From the NCBI GenBank assembly GCA_013824685.1, contig PNOG01000012.1:1-64000 (forward strand): 64,000 nucleotides of DNA. Direction: 5' to 3'. This stretch comes from Coprothermobacter sp. (GTDB taxonomy: Bacteria > Caldisericota > Caldisericia > Cryosericales > Cryosericaceae). The position numbers and the translations under genes were made by a program. The notes beneath the pieces are model-generated. The model saw only the letters and a program-made list of their open reading frames with translations, had not been told where the DNA came from and searched no databases. The stretch's first letter is position 1. Each line of letters begins with the position of its first letter. This document shows positions 45,398 to 53,849 of the stretch, one piece after another.

Positions 45398-46657
45398 CTA
45401 CTTCTGGACGGCACTGGCAAGGCAGGCGGCCACGTCCTCCAGTGCCACCGTCAACTGGGAACCTGACGTCAGGTCTTTCACCGTGCAGGTGCCTGCCGCA
45501 ATCTCGTCTTCACCGAGGATGAGTGCCATGCGCGCTCCCCTCTTGGATGCTCGTGCCAGTTGTTTTCCAAACCCGTCCTGGCGCATGTCCAGATCCAGGG
45601 CCCAGCCCGTGTCGGCCAAGGTGTGCCTCAACTCGAAGGCGACAGCCGTGGCTGTGTTCGAGTGGACAATGTATGCTCGCGGGATTGCCAGTGAAGCAGT
45701 GAGCTCGGGGTAGCGCGCTGTCAGCACGGAAGTAAGGCGTTCAAGTCCAAGACCCCAGCCCACCGCAGGAGTAGCCGGTCCTCCCAGGTGACGAACGAGA
45801 TAGTCGTAGCGGCCCCCTCCCAGGAGAGCGTTCTGCGCACCGAGATCCTCAGAGACGACCTCAAATACGGTCTTGGTGTAGTAGTCAAGGCCTCGGACCA
45901 GTCTGTGGTTGAGACGATAAGGAATCTTCAGAGCGTCGAGCGTAGACAGGAGGCGGTGAAAATGGTCCTCGCATTCTGCGCACAGATAGTCTGCGGACTT
46001 TGGCAGCGACTCCAGGAGTGACGGATCTTCGCGTTTGCAGTCGAGCACGCGGAGAGGGTTGTCGCTCATGCGTCTCTTGCAGTCTTCACACAGCTCGCTC
46101 TCATGCGCCGCCAGCGCAGCCCGGAGGGCATCCTTGTAGGCGGGTCGACAGTTGTCGTCGCCGATACTGTTGATATCGACGGACAGGTGTGACAGACCGA
46201 GTCTTGACAGCATCGTCATGACCATGTCGATGACCTCGGCATCCTGAACTGGCGATTGTTCGCCGATAGCCTCGACGCCGAAGCTGTGGAACTCGCGTTT
46301 GCGCCCACTCTGAGGCTGCTCATATCGGAAGAATGACCCCATATAGTAGAACTTGGCTGGAGAAGGCTGTAGATTCATCTGGTGTTCTATGTATGCCCGG
46401 CATGCTGCAGCCGTTCCTTCAGGGCGCAGGACGAGGTGGCGCCCCTTCTTGTCCGGAAAGGCATACATTTCCTTCTCGACGATATCGGTGCCTTGCCCAA
46501 CCGACGTGGAGAAGAGCTCCTCCATCTCGATCGTTGGAGTGCGGATCTCCTCGTAGCCATAAGCTTTGGCAGTTGTGGCCATGGTTCTCTCCACATGCTG
46601 CCATAGAAGGACTTCGGGTGATGCTATGTCGCTGGTCCCCTTGACTGACTTGATCAT
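45398..46657 (-). CDS. hisS: Histidine--tRNA ligase
   Basis: This 419-residue class II synthetase shows SVKGTSDIASPEVLLWQHVERT at the start, motif 2 FYYMGSFFRYEQPQSGRKREFHSFGVEAIG, the HisA motif LVRGLDYYTKTVFEVV and motif 3 AVGWGLGLERLTSVL, then an anticodon-binding domain. The ATG at 46657 follows TTGGAGGACCGTC; the frame is open further upstream but without protein character. A TATACT box lies about 40 bases upstream on the minus strand. Confidence 0.96.
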   Translation of the reverse strand: MIKSVKGTSDIASPEVLLWQHVERTMATTAKAYGYEEIRTPTIEMEELFSTSVGQGTDIVEKEMYAFPDKKGRHLVLRPEGTAAACRAYIEHQMNLQPSPAKFYYMGSFFRYEQPQSGRKREFHSFGVEAIGEQSPVQDAEVIDMVMTMLSRLGLSHLSVDINSIGDDNCRPAYKDALRAALAAHESELCEDCKRRMSDNPLRVLDCKREDPSLLESLPKSADYLCAECEDHFHRLLSTLDALKIPYRLNHRLVRGLDYYTKTVFEVVSEDLGAQNALLGGGRYDYLVRHLGGPATPAVGWGLGLERLTSVLTARYPELTASLAIPRAYIVHSNTATAVAFELRHTLADTGWALDLDMRQDGFGKQLARASKRGARMALILGEDEIAAGTCTVKDLTSGSQLTVALEDVAACLASAVQK

Positions 46658-46817
46658 GACGGTCCTCCAAACGTATATGTCAGTCAGTATACTTGGTGGG
46701 AGCGAAAAGAAAACCGACATGTTTGTGCAATGGCAGCTCGAAGCGGCCGCCGACTGCAACTCATGACGAACCACGGCGGGGTGGAAAGCATTGGGTTGCA
46801 CGCGGACGGCAGGAGCG

Positions 46818-46823
46818 TACACT
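46818..46823 (+). promoter_or_regulatory. -10 box of the NERD gene promoter
   Basis: TTGCAC (46796-46801), 16 bases, TACACT (46818-46823). Confidence 0.5.
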
Positions 46824-46888
46824 AAAAGGCTTGAGGCGTCTTCGGGGTGGTCCTGGTGACTCGATGCAGTCTCTTCACGGGAGAGTGG

Positions 46889-47701
46889 ATGGCACACGTT
46901 CACGGCAAGGCTGGAGCAGCGACATATCGTAAGGGCGATCGGCTCATGTTCCGGGCTCTTGTTCCCATGCTGATGATGGGTATTCTGACATATTTCCTTT
47001 TCCGGTCAGGAGTCCAGACCACCGGCTTCGTTGGTGCTGGAGCAGGGTGTGCTGTCGTGGCTCTGGGGTTCTGGTGTGTGTGCGACGTATTTAGCCTGGA
47101 AGCTGCTGCCGACCGGTACTATGGTGGGGCGGGCGGCGAGTACGATGTCGGCGTTGTTCTCTCACGACTGCCACAGGAGTTCCACCTGTTCAACGGCGTC
47201 GGTTTCTATGCTGGCGACGTCGACCACATCGTCGTCGGTCCAACTGGGGTCTTCGTCGTCGAGACGAAGAACCATTCCGGCACCATCAGTCTGAGGGACG
47301 GGTGTCTATGCAGGAACGGCGAACCTCTATATCACGATTTCGTGCGCCAGGCTACAGCGGAAGCGATGTACGTGAAGGGACGCCTGAAATTACAGGTTCC
47401 GTGCCACGTTCGGCCTCTGGTCGTCTTTACCAGAGCGAAGGTTCGCGTTCAAACGGCAGTCGGGGGCGTGCGGGTTGTTGCTCTCTCCTCTCTCATCGAC
47501 ACCATCGTGGGTCGGGAGCTGTCTCTGTCACCCGAGGACATTCGACGGTATGCAGGACGCCTTGAGGGCCTCGACATCACCGTCGCCTCCCGACTGGCGC
47601 GGGAGCTGCGAGGAGCACTGAGGTTCAGCCGTGGCGTATTGCTTGCCGGGGTTGCCCATCCGGGTTTTGTCCGTATCGCCTTGAGAAGGCGTTCCCGCTA
47701 G
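46889..47701 (+). CDS. NERD-domain membrane protein (nuclease-related)
   Basis: The protein has 270 residues from the ATG at 46889 (GGGAGAG just upstream); a GTG at 46847 would add 14. Two hydrophobic segments (LVPMLMMGILTYFLF and VGAGAGCAVVALGFWCVCDVF) precede the NERD domain: GEYDVGVVLSRLPQEFHLFNGV, DVDHIVVGPTGVFVVETKNHSG, with the D...E-x-K nuclease-like core. Role unknown; NERD proteins are suspected nucleases or DNA-processing factors. It overlaps the convergent DUF218 gene by 4 bases at the stop. Confidence 0.8.
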   Translation: MAHVHGKAGAATYRKGDRLMFRALVPMLMMGILTYFLFRSGVQTTGFVGAGAGCAVVALGFWCVCDVFSLEAAADRYYGGAGGEYDVGVVLSRLPQEFHLFNGVGFYAGDVDHIVVGPTGVFVVETKNHSGTISLRDGCLCRNGEPLYHDFVRQATAEAMYVKGRLKLQVPCHVRPLVVFTRAKVRVQTAVGGVRVVALSSLIDTIVGRELSLSPEDIRRYAGRLEGLDITVASRLARELRGALRFSRGVLLAGVAHPGFVRIALRRRSR

Positions 47702-48294
47702 TCAGGCGACACCGCGAAGACAAGGAGGTCCTTGAACAATGCAAGCTCCTCGCGGGCAGTTGCCCTTGTTCTCTGTGGGATGCTGAGCGAAACAGGTGTC
47801 TCGGCTGGTGGGCTGGTGAATGCTTGCAGACCGTCCAGACGGGCCAACACCATGATTCGTGCCATGTGAAAGGGTGATGAGACCATCAGGCAAGAAGTCA
47901 GGCCGTTCCCCTGCATGTAGCGCTTGAGGTTCGTGAGCGTGCGAGCCGTCGTGGTACCTGCGTTGTCGAATACCAGGGCGCTGCGAGGGACCCCCCGCTT
48001 TAGAGCGACAGCCCCCATGACGTCCGTTTCACTCAGATTCGACCCCGTGGGACCTCCGGACAGGAACAGCAACGGAGCGCGCCCTTCGCGATACAGCTGA
48101 ACTGCCCACATGATGCGCGCTTCGAGCTCGGGTGATGGACTGTCTCCCCAGACCGCAGCCCCGAACAGACAAATCACGTCAGCCCGCTCAGACTGCTGTT
48201 TGTACCCATACAAGTCGATGCCCGCGTAGGTCAGAGCGAGAACGGCGCCTGCCGTACACATGAGTATGACGAGTATCCGGAGGAATCGTTTCAC
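47698..48294 (-). CDS. DUF218 (YdcF/SanA-like) membrane-anchored protein
   Basis: From the GTG at 48294 the protein has 198 residues. There is one N-terminal membrane anchor (FLRILVILMCTAGAVLALTYAGIDL), then the DUF218 fold: ADVICLFGAAVWGDSPSPELEARI, LLFLSGG, ESxD-like SETDVMGAVALKRGVP and SSPFHMARIMVLARLDG. SanA/YdcF relatives are tied to envelope integrity, and some may act on nucleotide or lipid-linked substrates. A TATACT box ends 6 bases before the GTG, arguing for a leaderless message and against the open frame up to 48315. Confidence 0.8.
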   Translation of the reverse strand: MKRFLRILVILMCTAGAVLALTYAGIDLYGYKQQSERADVICLFGAAVWGDSPSPELEARIMWAVQLYREGRAPLLFLSGGPTGSNLSETDVMGAVALKRGVPRSALVFDNAGTTTARTLTNLKRYMQGNGLTSCLMVSSPFHMARIMVLARLDGLQAFTSPPAETPVSLSIPQRTRATAREELALFKDLLVFAVSPD

Positions 48295-48300
48295 GCAAAC

Positions 48301-48328
48301 AGTATAGGCTGGCACCTCGAGGCCTCAA
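48301..48328 (-). promoter_or_regulatory. Promoter of the DUF218 gene (leaderless geometry)
   Basis: Minus strand: TTGAGG (48328-48323), 16 bases, TATACT (48306-48301), then 6 bases to GTG. Confidence 0.6.
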
Positions 48329-48350
48329 GAAGTCGTGGTCCGAGGTTTTC

Positions 48351-48378
48351 TTGCAATGACGTGTGTGGGCAGTATACT
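48351..48378 (+). promoter_or_regulatory. Promoter of dnaX-ybaB-recR (near-leaderless geometry)
   Basis: TTGCAA (48351-48356), 16 bases, TATACT (48373-48378), then 9 bases to the dnaX ATG. It is divergent from the DUF218 promoter 22 bases away. Confidence 0.65.
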
Positions 48379-48387
48379 GCAGACACC

Positions 48388-49989
48388 ATGGAATCCACTG
48401 AGCGCTACGTTTCACTATACCGAAAGTACCGTCCCACCACGTTCGACGGCGTCATTGGTCAGGAGACAGTTGTACGCATTCTGAAAGGGTCTGTCGATAC
48501 TGGCAGGACCTCCCATGCATACCTGTTTGCCGGTCCCAAGGGGACCGGGAAGACGACCGTTGCCCGCATTCTGGCCAAAGCCCTGAACTGTGACCGGGGA
48601 CCGAACAGCCATCCGTGCATGGAGTGCGAGCATTGCAGAGCGATCACGTCTGGCACGGATATCGATGTCATCGAGATCGATGCTGCGAGCAACCGGACCA
48701 TCGAGGACATCAGGGACTTGCGTGAGTCCAGCAGGTTCGTTCCCGCTCGCAGTCGCAAGAAGGTCTTCATCATCGATGAAGCCCATATGCTCACCGTCTT
48801 TGCGTTTAACGCACTTCTGAAGACGCTCGAGGAGCCGCCCGCCTACCTCGTGTTCATCCTGGCAACGACAGAACCTCAGAAACTGCCCGAGACGATCCTG
48901 TCCCGGTGTCAGCGGTTCGACTTCAAGCGGATTTCGGAAGCCGCCATGTTCCGATACCTTCAGGGCCTTCGGGACATTGAGGCTCCAAACATAACCGACG
49001 AAGCCCTTCACCAGATCGTTGCGCTGAGTGGGGGGTCGATGAGAGGCGCTATAGGCCTGGTCGACCAGTTCTCCGTGTTTGGAACCGAATCGGTGTCTGG
49101 CGCGACGGTGCTGGACCTGTTGGGACTGCCGACTGAAGAGAGCATTTCCTTGCTTGTCGAGGCTCTGCTCTCTCGCGATCCGAGGGTAGTCACCTCGGTT
49201 CTGGACCAGTTGGAACGAAGTGGAATAGAGCCTGCCGACTTGCTTGAAAGGACAATTGCTCTTATCAGCAGATACATTCTTGACAAAGTGACGCTGCGGC
49301 CTCCGATTCCAGACGGTGTCCCGACCGATCGGCTCAAGGCATTTCCGGACGCGGCTCTGGTGAGCTTGGCAGCGATCTTTGCACGAATCCAGCAGCAGTC
49401 GGCTTACCTGTCGGATCCGTACCCCCTTGTCCAGACGTTCTTGCTCGCAATCGCACTCGACCTGCCCATGGGTCTCGATCGTTCGCATGAAGAGTTCTCC
49501 CGTGGAGTGCAGTTCACAAGTAGTCAGGAGGCGCCCAGGCCTGCTGTCCGGCAGGTGGAGGCTGTACAGAACACCGTTGAGGTGTCCCGCGGTAGTCTTG
49601 ACGAGACAGTTCCAGAATCCAGCAGCACGTTCGCAGATGAGCCTGCAGACCAGTGGGCGCACTTCAAGGCACTTGTCTCTGACGCCAGCAAGCCCATCGG
49701 GGTGATGCTGCAGGCGCTCGATGTCCGTGAAGTCAGGGTCGACCAGGGCGTCCTGCGGATTGTCCTCGGACCTAAGACCAAACTGTTCCGTACAATGCTC
49801 GAGCAGAGGCAGGAGGAAGTTCTTGTCCCAGCGGCGCGGTCCGCCTATGCAGTCGACCAAGTCAGGCTGGTCGAGGAGGGATCCCAGGAGCCTGCGGAGC
49901 AGGAAACCGTGGCAGAGGTTCCGGTGGACGACAAGCTGGAATTGCTCAAGAAGACGTTCGATGCGACGGAGTCGCTGTTTGGCTCCTGA
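48388..49989 (+). CDS. dnaX: DNA polymerase III subunit gamma/tau
   Basis: This 533-residue clamp-loader ATPase has SLYRKYRPTTFDGVIGQETVV at the start, Walker A FAGPKGTGKTTVARILAKAL, the zinc cluster C-x8-CMECEHC, Walker B KVFIIDEAHML, the TLEEPP motif and the SRC arginine finger (ETILSRCQRFDFK). The C-terminal third is variable and acidic, as expected for tau. No obvious A-rich slippery heptamer is seen, so separate gamma production by frameshift is not indicated. It is first of the classic dnaX-ybaB-recR operon. Confidence 0.96.
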   Translation: MESTERYVSLYRKYRPTTFDGVIGQETVVRILKGSVDTGRTSHAYLFAGPKGTGKTTVARILAKALNCDRGPNSHPCMECEHCRAITSGTDIDVIEIDAASNRTIEDIRDLRESSRFVPARSRKKVFIIDEAHMLTVFAFNALLKTLEEPPAYLVFILATTEPQKLPETILSRCQRFDFKRISEAAMFRYLQGLRDIEAPNITDEALHQIVALSGGSMRGAIGLVDQFSVFGTESVSGATVLDLLGLPTEESISLLVEALLSRDPRVVTSVLDQLERSGIEPADLLERTIALISRYILDKVTLRPPIPDGVPTDRLKAFPDAALVSLAAIFARIQQQSAYLSDPYPLVQTFLLAIALDLPMGLDRSHEEFSRGVQFTSSQEAPRPAVRQVEAVQNTVEVSRGSLDETVPESSSTFADEPADQWAHFKALVSDASKPIGVMLQALDVREVRVDQGVLRIVLGPKTKLFRTMLEQRQEEVLVPAARSAYAVDQVRLVEEGSQEPAEQETVAEVPVDDKLELLKKTFDATESLFGS

Positions 49990-50009
49990 GGTGATACGGG
50001 AGGAGCCAT

Positions 50010-50321
50010 ATGTACAACGTTAGCAATCTCATGAAGCAGGCCCAGAAGATGCAGGAAGATGCAGCACGCGCCGACCGGGAGCTGCTGGATCGCAGGATAT
50101 CTGCGACTTCAGGCGGAGGCGCGGTCACTGCCGTGGTCAATGGCAAGAAAGACCTCATCGGTATCAGCATTCAGGCGGACTTCGATCTTGGTGACGCGGA
50201 GATGGCAGCAGATCTTGTCGTTGCGGCCGTGCGCGAAGCCCAGGCGGAGGCAGACCGTCAGGCCGACGAGATCATGAAGAAGGTCACGGCCGGCATGCCC
50301 CATATTCCCGGGCTCGGGTAA
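50010..50321 (+). CDS. ebfC: YbaB/EbfC nucleoid-associated protein
   Basis: This 103-residue DNA-binding protein has NVSNLMKQAQKMQEDAARADREL at the N-terminus, GGGAVTAVVNGKKDLIGISI in the beta core, and an amphipathic C-terminal helix. It starts 20 bases after dnaX and stops 3 bases before recR, the conserved order in many bacteria. Confidence 0.95.
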   Translation: MYNVSNLMKQAQKMQEDAARADRELLDRRISATSGGGAVTAVVNGKKDLIGISIQADFDLGDAEMAADLVVAAVREAQAEADRQADEIMKKVTAGMPHIPGLG

Positions 50322-50324
50322 GCG

Positions 50325-50927
50325 GTGTTCCTGCCCAGGCGTTTCATCGAGGTTTCCGCCAGGCTGGGGAATTTGCCCGGCATTGGACCGAAGGCTGCTG
50401 ACAGGCTTGTGTTTTATCTGCTCGATCAGCCCGAGGACGAAATACGTGCCCTGGCTGAAGCTCTCATGGCAGCGAAGCGCGAGATCACCTTCTGCAGACG
50501 GTGCGGCAATTTCGCGCAGGGCGACCTCTGTGAAGTGTGCCGGGATTCGTCGCGAGACGCAAAACTCCTGTGTATTGTCGAGGAGATACGGGACCTGTCT
50601 GCCATTGAGAAGACAGGGGCCTACAGGGGTCTCTATCATGTTCTGCACGGCCGGATCGACCCGCTGGCCCGTGTGGGACCTGGAGAACTGCAGCTCGACC
50701 GCCTTGTCGAACGCATAGGGTTAGACGATGTGCGCGAGGTCATCATTGCGACAAATCCCAACTTCAACGGTGACATCACTGCGATGTACATCGCGAAGTT
50801 GCTGGCCGCATCGGAAGTGCGCGTTACTCGCATTGCCACGGGTATTCCCAAGGGAAGTGACCTGGAGTTTGCTGACATATTCACGCTGACGCAGGCGCTC
50901 GAGAAAAGGACGGACGTCCAAGCCTGA
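50325..50927 (+). CDS. recR: Recombination protein RecR
   Basis: This 200-residue recombination mediator has the helix-hairpin-helix (LGNLPGIGPKAADRLVFYLL), zinc finger C-R-R-C...C-E-V-C (FCRRCGNFAQGDLCEVC), Toprim domain (LLCIVEEIRDLSAIEKTGAYRGLYHVLHGRIDPL) and the Walker-B-like tail. The start is GTG four bases after the ybaB stop. It acts with RecF/RecO at gaps. It is the last GC-rich gene before the AT-rich fab block. Confidence 0.95.
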   Translation: MFLPRRFIEVSARLGNLPGIGPKAADRLVFYLLDQPEDEIRALAEALMAAKREITFCRRCGNFAQGDLCEVCRDSSRDAKLLCIVEEIRDLSAIEKTGAYRGLYHVLHGRIDPLARVGPGELQLDRLVERIGLDDVREVIIATNPNFNGDITAMYIAKLLAASEVRVTRIATGIPKGSDLEFADIFTLTQALEKRTDVQA

Positions 50928-51019
50928 ACTCTCACGTTGATTGTATATCGAGTTCTTGAGAAGAAAAGTATGAAAGAAATCTATTTCTCATGCAGCTTCT
51001 TATAGATTTGATTTGGTGG

Positions 51020-51048
51020 TTGGGTTAAGTAACGAATATCAGTAAGAT
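51020..51048 (+). promoter_or_regulatory. Putative promoter of the AT-rich fabK-fabZ-fabH block
   Basis: TTGGGT (51020-51025), 17 bases, TAAGAT (51043-51048). Confidence 0.4.
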
Positions 51049-51072
51049 ACCTACATAGAGGAGTACCTTGAA

Positions 51073-51091
51073 AGTGAACATATGTTTCACT
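51073..51091. promoter_or_regulatory. Operator-like inverted repeat upstream of fabK
   Basis: AGTGAA, seven bases (CATATGT), TTCACT: a perfect 6-bp inverted repeat 25 bases downstream of the putative -10 box and 45 bases before the start codon. It could bind a lipid-synthesis regulator, but it does not match the FapR or FabT sites I know. Confidence 0.4.
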
Positions 51092-51135
51092 ATCGATTAC
51101 AAGCAAGGTAAAAAGCTATTTTCGGGAGGCAATAT

Positions 51136-52248
51136 GTGAGCGAAATGCCACGACTAAAGATAGGTGATTTGGAGGCTCGTGTACCGATTATTCAGGGGGG
51201 TATGGGTGTAGGCGTTTCTTTATCGGGTTTAGCTTCAGCCGTTGCAAATGAGGGAGCTATTGGAGTTATTTCTTCTGCAGGAATCGGTATGTCAGAGTCG
51301 GACTTTGCCAAAAACTTCAGAGAAGCAAACGCAAGAGCCCTTAGAAAAGAAATAAGAAAAGCAAAAGAGATGACGAAAGGCATCATCGGTGTAAACATAA
51401 TGGTGGCCCTTTCAGATTATGATGATCACGTGGATATTTCAGTGGAGGAGGGTGCTGATCTCATTATTTCAGGAGCGGGGCTTCCTCTAAAAATGCCGGA
51501 GAAAATCTTGCAGGGTAAGATTGGAAAGAATAGTACGAAATTTGTTCCTATCGTTTCCTCAGGAAGGGCTGCAGAACTTATCTTCAGATATTGGGCGAAG
51601 CAGTATGGGTTAGTACCAGATGCAGTAGTTGTTGAAGGCCCGATGGCTGGTGGGCACCTTGGATTCAAGAAGGAAGGAATTGATGACCCCGATTATGCCT
51701 TAGAAAGGATAATTCCCGATGTTATTTCCGTAATGAGAATCTACGAACAACGTTACGGGGAAAGCATTCCTGTAATTGCTGCAGGTGGCATATTTACTGG
51801 AGCCGACATTTACAGGTTTCTTCAGTTAGGAGCAAGTGGAGTTCAGATGGCAACAAGGTTTGTAGGAACTTACGAGTGCGATGCTTCAATGGAGTTTAAG
51901 GAGGCTTACGTAAGAAGCAAAAAGGAAGATATTATCATAATAGATAGTCCTGTTGGAATGCCAGGACGAGCGATCAGGAATAAGTTCTTAGATGACGTAA
52001 ACCAAGGAATCAGGAGACCAATCAAGTGTCCCTGGAAATGTTTGAAGCCGTGTGATTATGCCAATTCCCCTTATTGCATTGCACTTGCATTAACTAACGC
52101 CAAGAGAGGATATTTTGAGAATGGTTTTGCTTTTGCTGGTGCAAACGCCTATCGTGTAAAGAAGATAATTTCCGTGAAGGCACTTATCGAAGCTTTACAG
52201 AAAGAATATAGAGATGTATCGTGCGATGAATTCTATGAATCCTCTTGA
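51136..52248 (+). CDS. fabK: FabK-type enoyl-ACP reductase / nitronate monooxygenase family flavoprotein
   Basis: This 370-residue FMN TIM barrel shows PIIQGGMGVGVSLSGLASAVANEGAIGVIS, GADLIISGAGLPL, VVEGPMAGGHLG and IPVIAAGGIFTGADIYRFLQLGASGVQMATRF. The C-terminus has a cysteine-rich extension (CPWKCLKPCDYANSPYC). The family contains both nitronate monooxygenases and FabK. Placement directly before fabZ and fabH makes enoyl-ACP reduction the better reading; no other enoyl reductase is in the locus. Codon use and base composition are markedly AT-rich compared with both flanks, indicating transfer. The GTG start follows CGGGAGGCAATAT. Confidence 0.8.
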   Translation: MSEMPRLKIGDLEARVPIIQGGMGVGVSLSGLASAVANEGAIGVISSAGIGMSESDFAKNFREANARALRKEIRKAKEMTKGIIGVNIMVALSDYDDHVDISVEEGADLIISGAGLPLKMPEKILQGKIGKNSTKFVPIVSSGRAAELIFRYWAKQYGLVPDAVVVEGPMAGGHLGFKKEGIDDPDYALERIIPDVISVMRIYEQRYGESIPVIAAGGIFTGADIYRFLQLGASGVQMATRFVGTYECDASMEFKEAYVRSKKEDIIIIDSPVGMPGRAIRNKFLDDVNQGIRRPIKCPWKCLKPCDYANSPYCIALALTNAKRGYFENGFAFAGANAYRVKKIISVKALIEALQKEYRDVSCDEFYESS

Positions 52249-52356
52249 TGTTCTATGATCGATATTCCCCGCAATTACACGCTCTCTGGAATTCCAGGGA
52301 AGTGGTTGATGAAGAGAACAAGAAAATGGAATTGAGCAAGGGGGTTGTGTTTGAAG

Positions 52357-52812
52357 ATGAACACGAATGAACGCAAGCTATGCAAAGAGGACATAGAGAG
52401 AATACTCCCTCAAAGAGAGCCATTCCTCTTTGTCGATGAGATAACTGACGTTGTGCCCGGAGAAAGCGTGACAGGCAAGAAAACTTTTACTGGAAAGGAG
52501 GATTTTTTCAAGGGACATTTTCCGCAGATGCCAATTCTTCCTGGCGTTATTGTGGTGGAACTTGCTGCGCAGGTATCTGCATTTATGATACTTACTGTTC
52601 CAAAGTATAGAAGCCTATTTGGCTTTTTTGCCGGAGTGGACAAGTTCAGGTTTTTTAAGAAGGTGGTTCCTGAACAGACTCTCATTGTAAAATCAAGGCT
52701 CATTTCTTTTAGGCATAACGTTGCAAGAAGTGAGTGCAAGATCTATTCTGGTGATTCTCTCGTAGCACAAGGTGTTATTGCTGCGGTTTTTGTTGACAAT
52801 GGGACTCTTTAG
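52357..52812 (+). CDS. fabZ: 3-hydroxyacyl-ACP dehydratase
   Basis: This hot-dog-fold dehydratase has 151 residues from the ATG at 52357. Markers are ILPQREPFLFVDEITDV, the catalytic His in FFKGHFPQMPILPGVIVVELAAQ, and FAGVDKFRFFKKVVPEQTL. The second catalytic acid is the Glu of the VVELAAQ helix. Base composition is AT-rich like fabK and fabH. Upstream in-frame TTG codons (52345, 52351) are less likely starts. It supplies the dehydration step between FabG and FabK. Confidence 0.9.
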   Translation: MNTNERKLCKEDIERILPQREPFLFVDEITDVVPGESVTGKKTFTGKEDFFKGHFPQMPILPGVIVVELAAQVSAFMILTVPKYRSLFGFFAGVDKFRFFKKVVPEQTLIVKSRLISFRHNVARSECKIYSGDSLVAQGVIAAVFVDNGTL

Positions 52813-52827
52813 TGTAGGAGTTTTTTG

Positions 52828-53805
52828 ATGGTAGGAATCGTTGGTCTGGGTAGTTATGTTCCTGAACAGGTTGTTACCAATGCTGATCTTGAGAAACTTC
52901 TCGACACGACTGATGGATGGATAAGGAGCAGGTCAGGAATTACGGAAAGACGTTTTGCGAGAAAAGACCAGGCAACGAGTGACCTCGCACAAATTGCTGC
53001 TGAAAGGGCGCTGGAAGATGCACATCTGTCTCCCAATGACGTTGATTTGATCATTGTTGGAACAAATTCTCCTGACATGCATTATCCTGCTACAGCTTGC
53101 CTGCTGCAAGAGATGATTGGAGCAAAAAATGCAGCTGCTTTTGACCTTCAGGCAGGTTGTCCAGGCTGGATATATGCAGTTACTGCTGGAGCTCAATTCA
53201 TTCAATCAGGCATGTACAAAAATGTTCTTGTCGTCGGAGCTGACGTTATCACCAGGATGATGGATAATACAGATAGAGGAACGTATGTTCTGTTTGGTGA
53301 CGGAGCAGGCGCTACTGTACTGAGCACCGTCGAACATGGTGGTTTCATTTCATTTGAACTGTTTGCTGATGGCTCTCTTGCGCAGTACCTCACGTTACCT
53401 GCTGGCGGTTCGAGGAAACCGTTTAGCAAAGAAGTACTGAAAGAACGAAGTTACTTCACTAAGATGGATGGTCAGGCAGTATTTAGATTTTCTGTCCGTG
53501 AGATCTCGCGTATCGCAAAGAAGGTTCTCGACAAGGCAAAGGTCCCCCTTGAGCGTGTCGATTGGTTCATACCTCACCAGGCAAACCTCAGAATCATTCA
53601 GTCTGGAGCTCAAGAACTGGGCATACCTATGGAAAAGGTCGTGGTCACTATTGATAAGTATGGCAATTCCTCTGCTGCTTCTATCCCTGTTGCGCTTGAC
53701 AAGATCTATCAAGAAGGAAAGCTGAAAAATGGCGACAACGTGCTTATGGTTTCTTTTGGCGCTGGAATGACTTCCGGTGCCATTATTATGGAGTGGTCCA
53801 GATGA
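52828..53805 (+). CDS. fabH: 3-oxoacyl-ACP synthase III
   Basis: This 325-residue initiating condensing enzyme has all three catalytic residues: Cys in DLQAGCPGWIYAV, His in FIPHQANLRII and Asn in KYGNSSAASIPVALD. GDGAGATVL is also typical. It is AT-rich, in the same operon as fabK and fabZ. Its stop overlaps the ATG of the fabD stub (ATGA), showing that a full fabD once followed in this donor-type operon. Confidence 0.95.
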   Translation: MVGIVGLGSYVPEQVVTNADLEKLLDTTDGWIRSRSGITERRFARKDQATSDLAQIAAERALEDAHLSPNDVDLIIVGTNSPDMHYPATACLLQEMIGAKNAAAFDLQAGCPGWIYAVTAGAQFIQSGMYKNVLVVGADVITRMMDNTDRGTYVLFGDGAGATVLSTVEHGGFISFELFADGSLAQYLTLPAGGSRKPFSKEVLKERSYFTKMDGQAVFRFSVREISRIAKKVLDKAKVPLERVDWFIPHQANLRIIQSGAQELGIPMEKVVVTIDKYGNSSAASIPVALDKIYQEGKLKNGDNVLMVSFGAGMTSGAIIMEWSR

Positions 53806-53849
53806 AAGCGTTTGCTTTTCCAGGGCAAGGTTCTCAGTACAGAGCGATG
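53802..53849 (+). pseudogene. 5' stub of fabD interrupted by an IS30-type remnant
   Basis: The first 16 codons read MKAFAFPGQGSQYRAM, clearly the start of malonyl-CoA:ACP transacylase (compare MTAFLFPGQGSQYVGM of the intact copy at 56452). Immediately afterwards similarity stops and the reverse strand encodes the end of an IS30 transposase. The start is coupled to fabH by ATGA. The stub lacks the active-site Ser and cannot function. Confidence 0.85.

Noticed and set aside
48415-49860. 481-codon frame opposite dnaX
   Set aside because: Shadow frame caused by the GC-rich third positions of dnaX; no start signal or domain.
48388-49989. Programmed frameshift site for gamma subunit in dnaX
   Set aside because: No A-AAA-AAG type slippery heptamer with a following hairpin was seen.
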